DNA of 64,000 bases from Hymenobacter swuensis DY53 (GTDB lineage Bacteria; Bacteroidota; Bacteroidia; Cytophagales; Hymenobacteraceae): assembly GCF_000576555.1 (NCBI RefSeq), contig NZ_CP007145.1, positions 992,001-1,056,000 of the forward strand. Reading direction: 5' to 3'. Shown in pieces: positions 43,058 to 49,728 of this stretch (positions are counted from its first letter, which is position 1; each line of letters begins with the position of its first letter). The position numbers and the translations under genes were made by a program. A model generated the notes under the pieces. That model saw only the letters and a list, made by a program, of their open reading frames with translations, searched no databases and was not told the DNA's origin.

Positions 43058-43543
43058 ATGTATCAATCTGACACCCAGATCCGCGTGCGGTACGCCGAAA
43101 CCGACCAGATGGGCTACGTGTACCACGGCAATTACGCGGCGTATTTTGAAGTGTGCCGCACCGAGGCCTTCCGGCAGCTGGGCATCAGCTATAAGGCCCT
43201 GGAAGCCGACGGCGTGGGCATGCCGGTGGGGGAGATACGCACCCGTTTCCGCCGCCCCGCCCGCTACGACGACCTACTTACGGTGCGCCTGTTGTTGAAG
43301 CAGCCCGCCGAGGGTACGCGCGTATTGTTCGAATACGAAATCTACAACGAGGCCCACGAGCTGCTCACGGAAGGTCACACGCTGATGGTCTTCGTGAGCA
43401 TGGCTACCGGCCGCCCGGTCCCTATTCCGCAGGATATTGCCGCCAAGTTGGCCCCATATTTCACCGACGATGAAATCGCTGGCCCGCTCACCCCGCCCAA
43501 AGCTCCGGGAGATGCCCCTGCTCCAGCGGCGTTTCTAAAGTAG
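43058..43543 (+). CDS. 4-hydroxybenzoyl-CoA type (YbgC-like) thioesterase
   Basis: A 161-residue hotdog-fold protein. The N-terminal RVRYAETDQMGYVYHGNYAAYFE carries the family signature (Asp-Gln-Met-Gly-Tyr-Val-Tyr-His-Gly-Asn), and the rest fits. Such enzymes hydrolyse acyl-CoA thioesters. The last 25 residues are a proline/alanine-rich tail (PLTPPKAPGDAPAPAAF). The stop (43541-43543) is at once followed by the left arm of an octamer array. Confidence 0.93.
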   Translation: MYQSDTQIRVRYAETDQMGYVYHGNYAAYFEVCRTEAFRQLGISYKALEADGVGMPVGEIRTRFRRPARYDDLLTVRLLLKQPAEGTRVLFEYEIYNEAHELLTEGHTLMVFVSMATGRPVPIPQDIAAKLAPYFTDDEIAGPLTPPKAPGDAPAPAAFLK

Positions 43544-43645
43544 AGTAACTGAGTAGCGGAGTATCTGAGTGATTTTTACAGCGCACATGGCGCACATTGC
43601 TCCGCCAGAACAGTTACTCAGTTACTCCGCAACTCAGTTACTCTG
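43543..43645. repeat. best octamer array pair (thioesterase/YihY gap)
   Basis: Left arm: GAGTAACT, GAGTAGCG, GAGTATCT and GAGTGATT at 43543-43574. Right arm: CAGTTACT, CAGTTACT, CCGCAACT, CAGTTACT at 43611-43642, whose reverse complement reads GAGTAACT, GAGTTGCG, GAGTAACT, GAGTAACT. Both arms keep an exact 8 nt period and match unit for unit, including the variant in the second place. The left arm starts on the last base of the thioesterase stop; the right arm ends 8 nt before the YihY ATG. Confidence 0.9.
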
Positions 43646-43650
43646 CCTCC

Positions 43651-44619
43651 ATGCGTCTTCCGGTTCGCCGTTATCATATTCCCGATGTGCGCCGCCGCCG
43701 CAGCTACCGGCGCGCCATCGTGTTTCTGAAGCAGCTCCGGTTTGCCAGAGGGCGCGCCTCCGTGTATGACGTGGTGGACCGGCTGCTGCAGGAAATCCGG
43801 CTGGATGGCATTGCCAAGCGGGCCAGCTACATGGCCTTCAACCTCACTATTGCCATCTTCCCCACCATTATCTTCCTGTTCACGCTCATCCCCTACATTC
43901 CGGTGCCCAACCTGAATGTGGACATCCTCCAGTTTCTGGCCGACCTCATTCCCCGGGAAATGTACGTGGCCGTTTCCGGCACCATTGAGGATATCGTGAA
44001 CATTCCCCACGGCGGGCTGCTGTCCTTCGGTTTTGCCACGGCCCTAGTGCTGAGTTCCAACGGCATCATGGCCCTGCTTGATGCGTTTGAGAAGAAATAT
44101 CCCTCGTTCAAGAAGCGTACCTATCTGCGCAAGCGGGTTATTGCCACGCTACTCACGGTAGTCCTGTCGTCGGTGCTCCTGTTTGCGGTGGCAGGCATCT
44201 TTTTCGGGACCTACATCATTGATGCGCTGGTGTACCACGAAATCGTGCCCGAAGCCATGACCGACCAGCTGACCGGCGTGCTGCGCTATGGCTCGGTTGT
44301 CAGCCTGTTCCTGCTCACAACCTGCCTGGTATACTACTACGTGCCGCCGGTGCACGATAAATGGCCGTTCATCTCGGCTGGGGCAGTGGTGGCCACGCTG
44401 CTCATTTTCCTGGTGTCCTTCCTGTTTATCCTCTACGTCAAGATTTTTGACAGCTACAACCACTTCTATGGCTCCATCGGTACGCTGGTGGGCTTCATGG
44501 TGTGGCTGGATTTCGTGTGCATGACCCTGATTCTGGGCTTCGAGATAAACGTGAGCATTGATGCCGTAACGGGGCGGCTGAAGCGGCCGGCGGCCCTTGC
44601 AAAGGCTGTGGCTCAATAG
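43651..44619 (+). CDS. YihY/BrkB family inner-membrane protein
   Basis: A 322-residue protein from the ATG at 43651; the earlier in-frame start would read through the repeat. Six or so hydrophobic segments can be seen (for example LTIAIFPTIIFLFTLI, LLTVVLSSVLLFAVAGIFF, VVSLFLLTTCLVYYYV, VVATLLIFLVSFLFILYV, LVGFMVWLDFVCMTLILGFEINV). The family has no firmly known function in bacteria (its name comes from an RNase mix-up). It may be a transporter or lipid-linked protein. It is followed by the tRNA-Ser promoter. Confidence 0.92.
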   Translation: MRLPVRRYHIPDVRRRRSYRRAIVFLKQLRFARGRASVYDVVDRLLQEIRLDGIAKRASYMAFNLTIAIFPTIIFLFTLIPYIPVPNLNVDILQFLADLIPREMYVAVSGTIEDIVNIPHGGLLSFGFATALVLSSNGIMALLDAFEKKYPSFKKRTYLRKRVIATLLTVVLSSVLLFAVAGIFFGTYIIDALVYHEIVPEAMTDQLTGVLRYGSVVSLFLLTTCLVYYYVPPVHDKWPFISAGAVVATLLIFLVSFLFILYVKIFDSYNHFYGSIGTLVGFMVWLDFVCMTLILGFEINVSIDAVTGRLKRPAALAKAVAQ

Positions 44620-44692
44620 GCTAGGGGAGAAGAATTTGTGCCTGGAAATGAGCTGCTAAGCCCGCCACCGGAGAAATATTTGGCCGGGCAGC

Positions 44693-44722
44693 TTGTTCAT
44701 CTCCGAATCGTCTCTACTTTTG
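44693..44722 (+). promoter_or_regulatory. promoter of the tRNA-Ser genes
   Basis: TTG (44693-44695) and TACTTTTG (44715-44722) are 19 nt apart, matching the Bacteroidota consensus TTG-N19-TAnnTTTG. The predicted start of transcription, about 44729, lies 25 nt before the first tRNA. Confidence 0.7.
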
Positions 44723-44753
44723 CCATCCCAAACCACTCATTTGGGACCTTTAC

Positions 44754-44840
44754 AGAGAGGTGGCAGAGTGGTCGAATGCGACGGATTCGAAATCCGTTAT
44801 ACCTGCAAGGGTATCGGGGGTTCGAATCCCCCCCTCTCTG
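44754..44840 (+). tRNA. tRNA-Ser (CGA)
   Basis: An 87 nt class II tRNA. The acceptor arm AGAGAGG (44754-44760) pairs with CCTCTCT (44833-44839). The D-arm GCAGAGTGGTCGAATGC, the anticodon stem-loop ACGGATTCGAAATCCGT with CGA, a long variable arm (TATACCTGCAAGGGTATC), and the T-arm GGGGGTTCGAATCCCCC follow. The discriminator is G. CCA is not encoded. Confidence 0.96.
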
Positions 44841-44918
44841 CACAAGGCTTTTTCATCGCTCGAAAAAGCCTTTTTCCTTGGTCAGCATAGCGGCAACGCA
44901 CTTTACTTACTCTATTAC

Positions 44919-45003
44919 AGAGGAGTGGCAGAGTGGTCGATTGCGGCGGTCTTGAAAACCGTTGAGGGTTAAACCTCCGGGGGTTCGAATCCCTCCTCCT
45001 CTG
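44919..45003 (+). tRNA. tRNA-Ser (TGA)
   Basis: An 85 nt class II tRNA. The acceptor arm AGAGGAG pairs with CTCCTCT. The anticodon stem-loop GCGGTCTTGAAAACCGT carries TGA, and a long variable arm (TGAGGGTTAAACCTC) and the T-arm GGGGGTTCGAATCCCTC (one wobble pair) follow. The discriminator is G, with no encoded CCA. It lies 78 bp after the first tRNA-Ser and is most likely transcribed with it. Confidence 0.96.
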
Positions 45004-45030
45004 CGAAACTGCTTGGTGCATCAGGAAAAT

Positions 45031-45066
45031 AAAAAGCCCTCTGGTTATCTACCGGAGGGCTTTTTT
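45031..45066 (+). terminator. terminator of the tRNA-Ser unit
   Basis: AAAAAGCCCTCTGGT (45031-45045) pairs with ACCGGAGGGCTTTTT and runs into TTTTTT, 28 nt after the second tRNA. Confidence 0.93.
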
Positions 45067-45212
45067 ATGTCCGATAAACTATTGATTTCCGGCCCGTAAA
45101 ACGTTGTTTTGACGCTGATGCAACCTGTGGCCCAGCGTAGGTGTTAGCCCAAAACCGTTTGGCGGCTGGCGTGCTATTTGCTGCAAAGCCGCTCGTAACT
45201 TTGCCCGTATCT

Positions 45213-45572
45213 ATGTCCGAAGTGCTTTTCGACATCAACCTACAACAACTGCCCGACGAATTTCTGACGGGGAACTGGCGCGTGGCGGACCGGGTATTGA
45301 ACCAGACAGACCCGGCCAGTATGTTGGCCCGCGCTGAGCGTTTTGCTCTCCAACCCGGCACGGTAGACGTGCTGGCGGCCAACCAGCAGGATTCCGGCCA
45401 CTGGCTGGTACAGCGAGATGCGCTGCTCAACCGTCCGTATTTGGAACTGCATCTGGGCCAGGAAAAAACCCGGGCCTTGGTAACGCGGCTGCGCCGCTCC
45501 CGTAACGGGGCGGAAAGCCAGCTGCACCTTTACTTCCAGTCGGGCATGGAAATGCAGCTCACCCAGCCCTAA
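45213..45572 (+). CDS. hypothetical protein, 119 residues
   Basis: A soluble protein from the ATG at 45213, the first after a promoter-like gap. No known domain is visible. Residues 30-100 contain alternating helices and strands (NRPYLELHLGQEKTRALVTRLRRSR, SQLHLYFQSGMEMQ). I believe it belongs to a small family found in related Hymenobacteraceae, but I cannot name it. The PAS gene follows 35 bp downstream on the same strand, so they may be co-transcribed. Confidence 0.6.
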   Translation: MSEVLFDINLQQLPDEFLTGNWRVADRVLNQTDPASMLARAERFALQPGTVDVLAANQQDSGHWLVQRDALLNRPYLELHLGQEKTRALVTRLRRSRNGAESQLHLYFQSGMEMQLTQP

Positions 45573-45607
45573 TCCGCTTTTCGTACTTTCCTTTACGTCG
45601 ACTAGGT

Positions 45608-46867
45608 ATGGCCTCTGCCACTAATTCTGACCCTTCTCGCTTCACTCCGGTCATTCAGGAACTCCAGGACCGGGCAGGCACGGTGCTGCTCAGCATTATG
45701 GATGCGGCTGGCAAAACCATTTTCGCCAGCCCGCAGCTGCTCCAGTTTACGGGCTTTACGCTGCCCCAACTCAGTACGGAATGGATCATGCTGGTGCATC
45801 CCGACGACCAGGAACGCATAGCTGCCCAGATGCAGCACATGGTGCAAGGCGACCAGCCGTACCAGATTGAGTGGCGGATGCGACGCCAGGATGGGCAGTA
45901 CCGCTGGGTGCGCTCCTCGGGCCACCCGCAGCTGAACGAAAACAGCCAGGTGCAACAGTGGATCATCAGCACGCTGGATATAGAGGACGTGCGCGCCGGC
46001 CAGACGGGTAACATAGGGTCAGATCAGGACTTTAGCTTTCTGGCTGAGCTGATTCCCCAACTCGTCTGGACGACTGACCCCACGGGCTTTCACACCTACT
46101 TCAACCAGCGCTGGACCGACTTCACCGGCTACACGTTGGCCGACAGCGTGGGACCCGATATGTGGAATAACCTGCTGCATCCCGACGACCAGGAGCGCGC
46201 CCGGCAGGTGTGGGGCCATTCATTAGCCACTGGCGACTTTTACGAAATTGAGTACCGGTTTAAGGCCCGACAGGGCAATTATCGGTGGTTTTTGGGTCAG
46301 GCGGTACCGGTGCGCAACGCGGCCGGCGAAATCGAAAAGTGGTTTGGCACCTGCACCGATATTCACGACCAGAAGATGCAGCAGCTGGCATTGCGCAAGC
46401 GGGAGCAGGACTTCACCACTCTGGCCAACGCCATTCCGCAGTTGGCCTGGATGGCCGACGAAACCGGATCTATCTTCTGGTATAACGACCGGTGGTTCCG
46501 ATTCACGGGGGCCACGCAGGAGGACATGATGGGCTGGGGCTGGCAGAAAGTACACCATCCCGAGTACGTAGAGGCCGTTAGTGCTGGCTTCCGCGAGGCT
46601 GTGGCCCAAGGCCAGACCTGGGAGGATACTTTCCCGCTCCGTCGCCACGACGGCGAGTACCGCTGGTTTCTGAGCCGGGCCTTGCCGGTGCGCAACGAGG
46701 CCGGCCAGGTAGTACGCTGGTGCGGCACCAATACCGATGTAACCGAGCAGAAACAGCTCCAGAGCCAGCTGGAGCGCGCCTACACCGATTTAGAGGCCAA
46801 GGTAATGTTCCGGACCCTGGACCTGGAGCGCGAAGTGCAGGAGTTGCGTCAGCGTCTGAATGGCTGA
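45608..46867 (+). CDS. three-PAS-domain protein without output domain
   Basis: A 419-residue soluble protein made of three PAS_3-type domains (about residues 20-140, 145-265 and 275-395), each showing the family's WRMRRQDGQYRWV / YRFKARQGNYRWF / FPLRRHDGEYRWFL strand and a following LPVRNEAGQV-type strand. The last 30 residues form a coiled coil (LQSQLERAYTDLEAKVMFRTLDLEREVQELRQRL). No histidine kinase, cyclase or DNA-binding domain is present, so it would need a partner. A terminator follows. Confidence 0.88.
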   Translation: MASATNSDPSRFTPVIQELQDRAGTVLLSIMDAAGKTIFASPQLLQFTGFTLPQLSTEWIMLVHPDDQERIAAQMQHMVQGDQPYQIEWRMRRQDGQYRWVRSSGHPQLNENSQVQQWIISTLDIEDVRAGQTGNIGSDQDFSFLAELIPQLVWTTDPTGFHTYFNQRWTDFTGYTLADSVGPDMWNNLLHPDDQERARQVWGHSLATGDFYEIEYRFKARQGNYRWFLGQAVPVRNAAGEIEKWFGTCTDIHDQKMQQLALRKREQDFTTLANAIPQLAWMADETGSIFWYNDRWFRFTGATQEDMMGWGWQKVHHPEYVEAVSAGFREAVAQGQTWEDTFPLRRHDGEYRWFLSRALPVRNEAGQVVRWCGTNTDVTEQKQLQSQLERAYTDLEAKVMFRTLDLEREVQELRQRLNG

Positions 46868-46890
46868 CTTAACGAGTCGACAGCCCAATA

Positions 46891-46926
46891 AAAAGCCTGT
46901 GGTGCAAGACGCGCCACAGGCTTTTT
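46891..46926 (+). terminator. terminator after the PAS gene
   Basis: AAAAGCCTGTGG (46891-46902) pairs with CCACAGGCTTTT and ends in TTTTT. Confidence 0.88.
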
Positions 46927-47007
46927 CATAGGCCGAAACAAACGATGTGCAGTTTTGAGGCAACACATCAAGCCAGGGGAAATCAGGCTCTGGGTGCTGG
47001 GTACTCT

Positions 47008-48171
47008 TTACTCTTCCGCGTCCTGGCCTTTTTTCAGCTCGGCATCAAGGAAATAGGCGCCGTGGCGGACGAGGCGGGTGGTGTCGGCTCCGGCGTCGAG
47101 CAGGGTCACGGCCACGTCGCCAGCGTCGGTGGCTCCGGTTTTTACTTTATAGCGGCGGAAGGTATTGGGGCGGGTCTGGGCGAACAGGTAGCTGAACTCG
47201 CCGGCCTGCACCAGCGCGTCTTCGGGCACGGTACGCTGGCGGGCTCCGGCCGTTTGGATGTGGGCCGCCACGTACTGGCCTGGCAGCACGTCGGCGCGCT
47301 CGGGCTCCAAGTGGGCGTGCACGCTTACGGTGCGGCCGTCGTCGTTGAAGGCCCGCCCCACCAGAAACACGCGGGCCGCCATGTCCTCATTGGAGCCCCG
47401 GCTGGGAATCTTGAACAGGATGCGTTGCCCGATTTTCACCCGGGCAATATCCCGCTCAAACACCTTTAGCTCCAGGTGCAGGTCGGAGCGGTCCACCACT
47501 TCCACCAGCACGTCCTGCGGATTCACAAACTGCCCGGGGTTGATGTTCACGGCCTTCACGTACCCTTTTATGGGCGACACCAGCGGTACGGTAGGCGAAA
47601 TCTCGCCCCGGTCGAGGCGCGCCATTGAAAGGCCCAACATGCGCAACTGGCCGGCCGTGGCGCGCAGCAGGGCCTGCTCCGAGGTGTACTCGCTCTGGGC
47701 CTGCTGGAGCTTGCGCTTGGCCCCTACATCTTCGGCATCAAGGGTTTGCTGGCGCTTCAGCTCCTGCTCCAAAAACCGCACGCGGGCCTTGCTTTGCAGG
47801 TATTCCTGCTGGAGTTTGAGGTAATCGGGGTGGCGCAGCACGGCTACCACGCCGCCGCGGGCTACCTGCTGGCCCGGCAGCACGGCCACGCTCTGCACGT
47901 ACCCGCCCATCACGGCCGATACTGAGGCCCGGTTCTGGGGCGGCACATCAATGCTGCCGTTGGCCTGCACATCGGTGGTCATGTTTTTCCAGACGAAGGA
48001 ACCCGTTTCCAGCCCGGCGGCCCCCCGCTGCGCAGGGCTGATCTGGACCACGTCGGGGTTGGGCGGCGGGGCCGCAGCCGCCGGCGGGGCCGCAGCTTCA
48101 GTCTGCGCGGATTTGTCGGAGCCGCAGGCCGTGAGCAGGGCGGTAATCAGCAGAAAATACGTCGGTTTCAT
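47008..48171 (-). CDS. czcB: RND efflux periplasmic adaptor lipoprotein (CzcB type)
   Basis: A 387-residue membrane-fusion protein from the ATG at 48171. The signal MKPTYFLLITALLTAC carries a lipidated Cys. The Ala/Pro-rich linker (residues 20-45) is followed by a lipoyl/barrel-sandwich (VAVLPGQQVARGGVVAVLRHPDYLKLQQEYLQ), a coiled-coil hairpin (QARVRFLEQELKRQQTLDAEDVG), and a second barrel (VPLVSPIKGYVKAVNINPGQFV, and LELKVFERDIARVKIGQRI). It bridges pump and outer-membrane channel in the CzcCBA system encoded upstream. It is the last gene of the cluster. Confidence 0.92.
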   Translation of the reverse strand: MKPTYFLLITALLTACGSDKSAQTEAAAPPAAAAPPPNPDVVQISPAQRGAAGLETGSFVWKNMTTDVQANGSIDVPPQNRASVSAVMGGYVQSVAVLPGQQVARGGVVAVLRHPDYLKLQQEYLQSKARVRFLEQELKRQQTLDAEDVGAKRKLQQAQSEYTSEQALLRATAGQLRMLGLSMARLDRGEISPTVPLVSPIKGYVKAVNINPGQFVNPQDVLVEVVDRSDLHLELKVFERDIARVKIGQRILFKIPSRGSNEDMAARVFLVGRAFNDDGRTVSVHAHLEPERADVLPGQYVAAHIQTAGARQRTVPEDALVQAGEFSYLFAQTRPNTFRRYKVKTGATDAGDVAVTLLDAGADTTRLVRHGAYFLDAELKKGQDAEE

Positions 48172-48218
48172 AAGGTTGAGCAAGAGGAACAGCCGGGAGG
48201 CTGAATGGGGAAGGGCGT

Positions 48219-48351
48219 CCCGGTCCGGCGGCTTTTTTCAGCCGTCGGGCCGGTTGCCGGTTCAACTAGAACGCCGGAACGAGGCCGGCAGCTGAAGTCA
48301 CAACGTCAGCTGACAACGACCGGCCCGACGGCTGCCAGCCGCCGGGCCGGG
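48219..48351 (-). repeat. long nested inverted repeat in the tolC-czcB gap
   Basis: CCCGGTCCGGCGGC (48219-48232) pairs with GCCGCCGGGCCGGG (48338-48351), and CAGCCGTCGGGCCGGTTG (48239-48256) with CAACGACCGGCCCGACGGCTG (48314-48334, small bulge). The inside has more pairing (CAGCTGAAGTCACAACGTCAGCTG). The gap therefore encodes an almost wholly folded RNA of about 133 nt between two genes of one operon. Confidence 0.7.
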
Positions 48352-48361
48352 CTGTTCTGGC

Positions 48362-49603
48362 TTATTGCGCGTCGGTGCCGGTGAAGGTCAGTAGGTCGAG
48401 GGCCAGCTCGTTGTACTGGCGCAGCTGGTCCAGGTAGGCGGCCCGAATCTGCCAGGCCGGCTCCGTGTTCACCACGTACTCCACGTATTCCACGTCGCCG
48501 GCCCGGAAGCTTTTCTCGGCGGTGTCCAGAATCAGGCGGGCCTGGGGCAAAGCCGTGGTTTCGTAGTACGTGAGCGAGGCGCGGGCGCGAGCCAGCAGCT
48601 GGCGCAGCCCCGCCAGCTGCCCATCCAGCTGGGTGGTGGCGTAGCGGAGCTGGGCTTCGACGGCCTGCTCGCCCAGGCGCGCGGCCTGAATGCGCGACTT
48701 CTGCACGCCGCCCAGCAGCGGCACCGCCACGCCGGCCTGGGCCACATGGAAGCCATTTTCCTTGTTGATGGTTTGGGTAAAATAGCCCAGGCGCACATCG
48801 GGCAGGCGGCGCAGCTGCTCCACGCGGGTCTGGCGGCGGCTCACGTCCACTTCCTGCTCCAGCAGGGCCAGGGTGGGGTTGGAGGCGGCCGAGAGGCTAG
48901 CCGTATCGGCGGGCAGCAGGGCCACCGCCGGCAGGGTGGTGGTGTCGATGTCGGCGGGGCGGCCCAGGTTCAGGAGCACGCCCAGCCGCTGGCGCTGCAC
49001 CTGCTGCTCGGTGAGCACTCCGGCCAGCCGATTGCGCAGCTCCAGCCGCCGCGCCTCGGCCGACACCTGCTCCAGGCGGTTGGTTTCGCCGGTCTGGTAG
49101 CGGATGCGGGCGGCCCGGGCGGCGCGCTGGTACAGGCTGTCCTGGCGGCGCAGCAGGGCGGCGCGGCGGTAGCTCAGCAGCAGCTCGTAGTAGGTACCGC
49201 GGATGCTGCGGCCCAGCTCGCGCCGCTGCTGGCGCACCCGCTGCTCGGCCGTGAGCACCTGACCCTCCAGCAGCTGGCGCTGCGCCCGGTACAGCCCCGG
49301 CAGGGCCGACTGCTGCACCACATTGAGGCTTTGGTCGCGCAAGGGTCCTGAAATCTGGCCCACTTGGTAATCCACCACCGTGCGAGGCAGGTCGTAACCG
49401 GTGCGGGCCAAAGTGCGCTGGCGCTCAATTTCCAGCGCGCCGGTTTGTACCAGCAGGCTCTGGCCGAGCCCGGTTTGGAGCGCCTGCGTGAGGGTAAGCG
49501 GCCCGCTGGGCGGGGCCGCCGGGGCGGGGGGCGGCAGCGTGCGGGGCGTGGTCTGAGCTTGTGCCCACCAAGGCAGCAGGAGTAGGAAAAAGAGATATTT
49601 CAT
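48362..49603 (-). CDS. czcC: TolC-type outer-membrane efflux protein (CzcC type)
   Basis: A 413-residue outer-membrane channel protein with a signal peptide (KYLFFLLLLPWWAQAQ). Two copies of the OEP repeat are visible with long coiled helices (RQQRRELGRSIRGTYYELLLSYRRAALLRRQDSLYQRA, and TLALLEQEVDVSRRQTRVEQLRRLPDVRLGYFTQTINK). It would form the trimeric exit channel for the CzcA pump. It follows czcA on the same strand after 125 bp of repeat-rich sequence. Confidence 0.92.
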   Translation of the reverse strand: MKYLFFLLLLPWWAQAQTTPRTLPPPAPAAPPSGPLTLTQALQTGLGQSLLVQTGALEIERQRTLARTGYDLPRTVVDYQVGQISGPLRDQSLNVVQQSALPGLYRAQRQLLEGQVLTAEQRVRQQRRELGRSIRGTYYELLLSYRRAALLRRQDSLYQRAARAARIRYQTGETNRLEQVSAEARRLELRNRLAGVLTEQQVQRQRLGVLLNLGRPADIDTTTLPAVALLPADTASLSAASNPTLALLEQEVDVSRRQTRVEQLRRLPDVRLGYFTQTINKENGFHVAQAGVAVPLLGGVQKSRIQAARLGEQAVEAQLRYATTQLDGQLAGLRQLLARARASLTYYETTALPQARLILDTAEKSFRAGDVEYVEYVVNTEPAWQIRAAYLDQLRQYNELALDLLTFTGTDAQ

Positions 49604-49628
49604 GGGATGAAGTCGAAGTGAACGAGGT

Positions 49629-49717
49629 AGAAACGCGACTCTTCGCGTCTTCTCGTTGAACGGTGTCGGGCAGGGGGCATCGTTCTGCCGCCGAGACGCG
49701 CAGGGCCGCGCCTCAAC
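49629..49717. repeat. GAGACGC-type palindromic repeat
   Basis: AGAAACGCGACTCTTCGCGTCTTCTCGTTG (49629-49658) and GAGACGCGCAGGGCCGCGCCTC (49693-49714) are two short palindromes with the core ACGCG...CGCGTCT / GAGACGCG...CGCCTC. They occupy the gap between czcA and the TolC gene. Confidence 0.5.
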
Positions 49718-49728
49718 ACCGCTCGGGA

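Noticed and set aside
43543..43645. CRISPR array
   Set aside because: Units are 8 nt, without spacers, and the arms are inverted; no cas genes are present.
44754..45003. Integration site at the tRNA-Ser genes
   Set aside because: No integrase, no direct repeat of a tRNA 3' end and no change in composition was seen around them.
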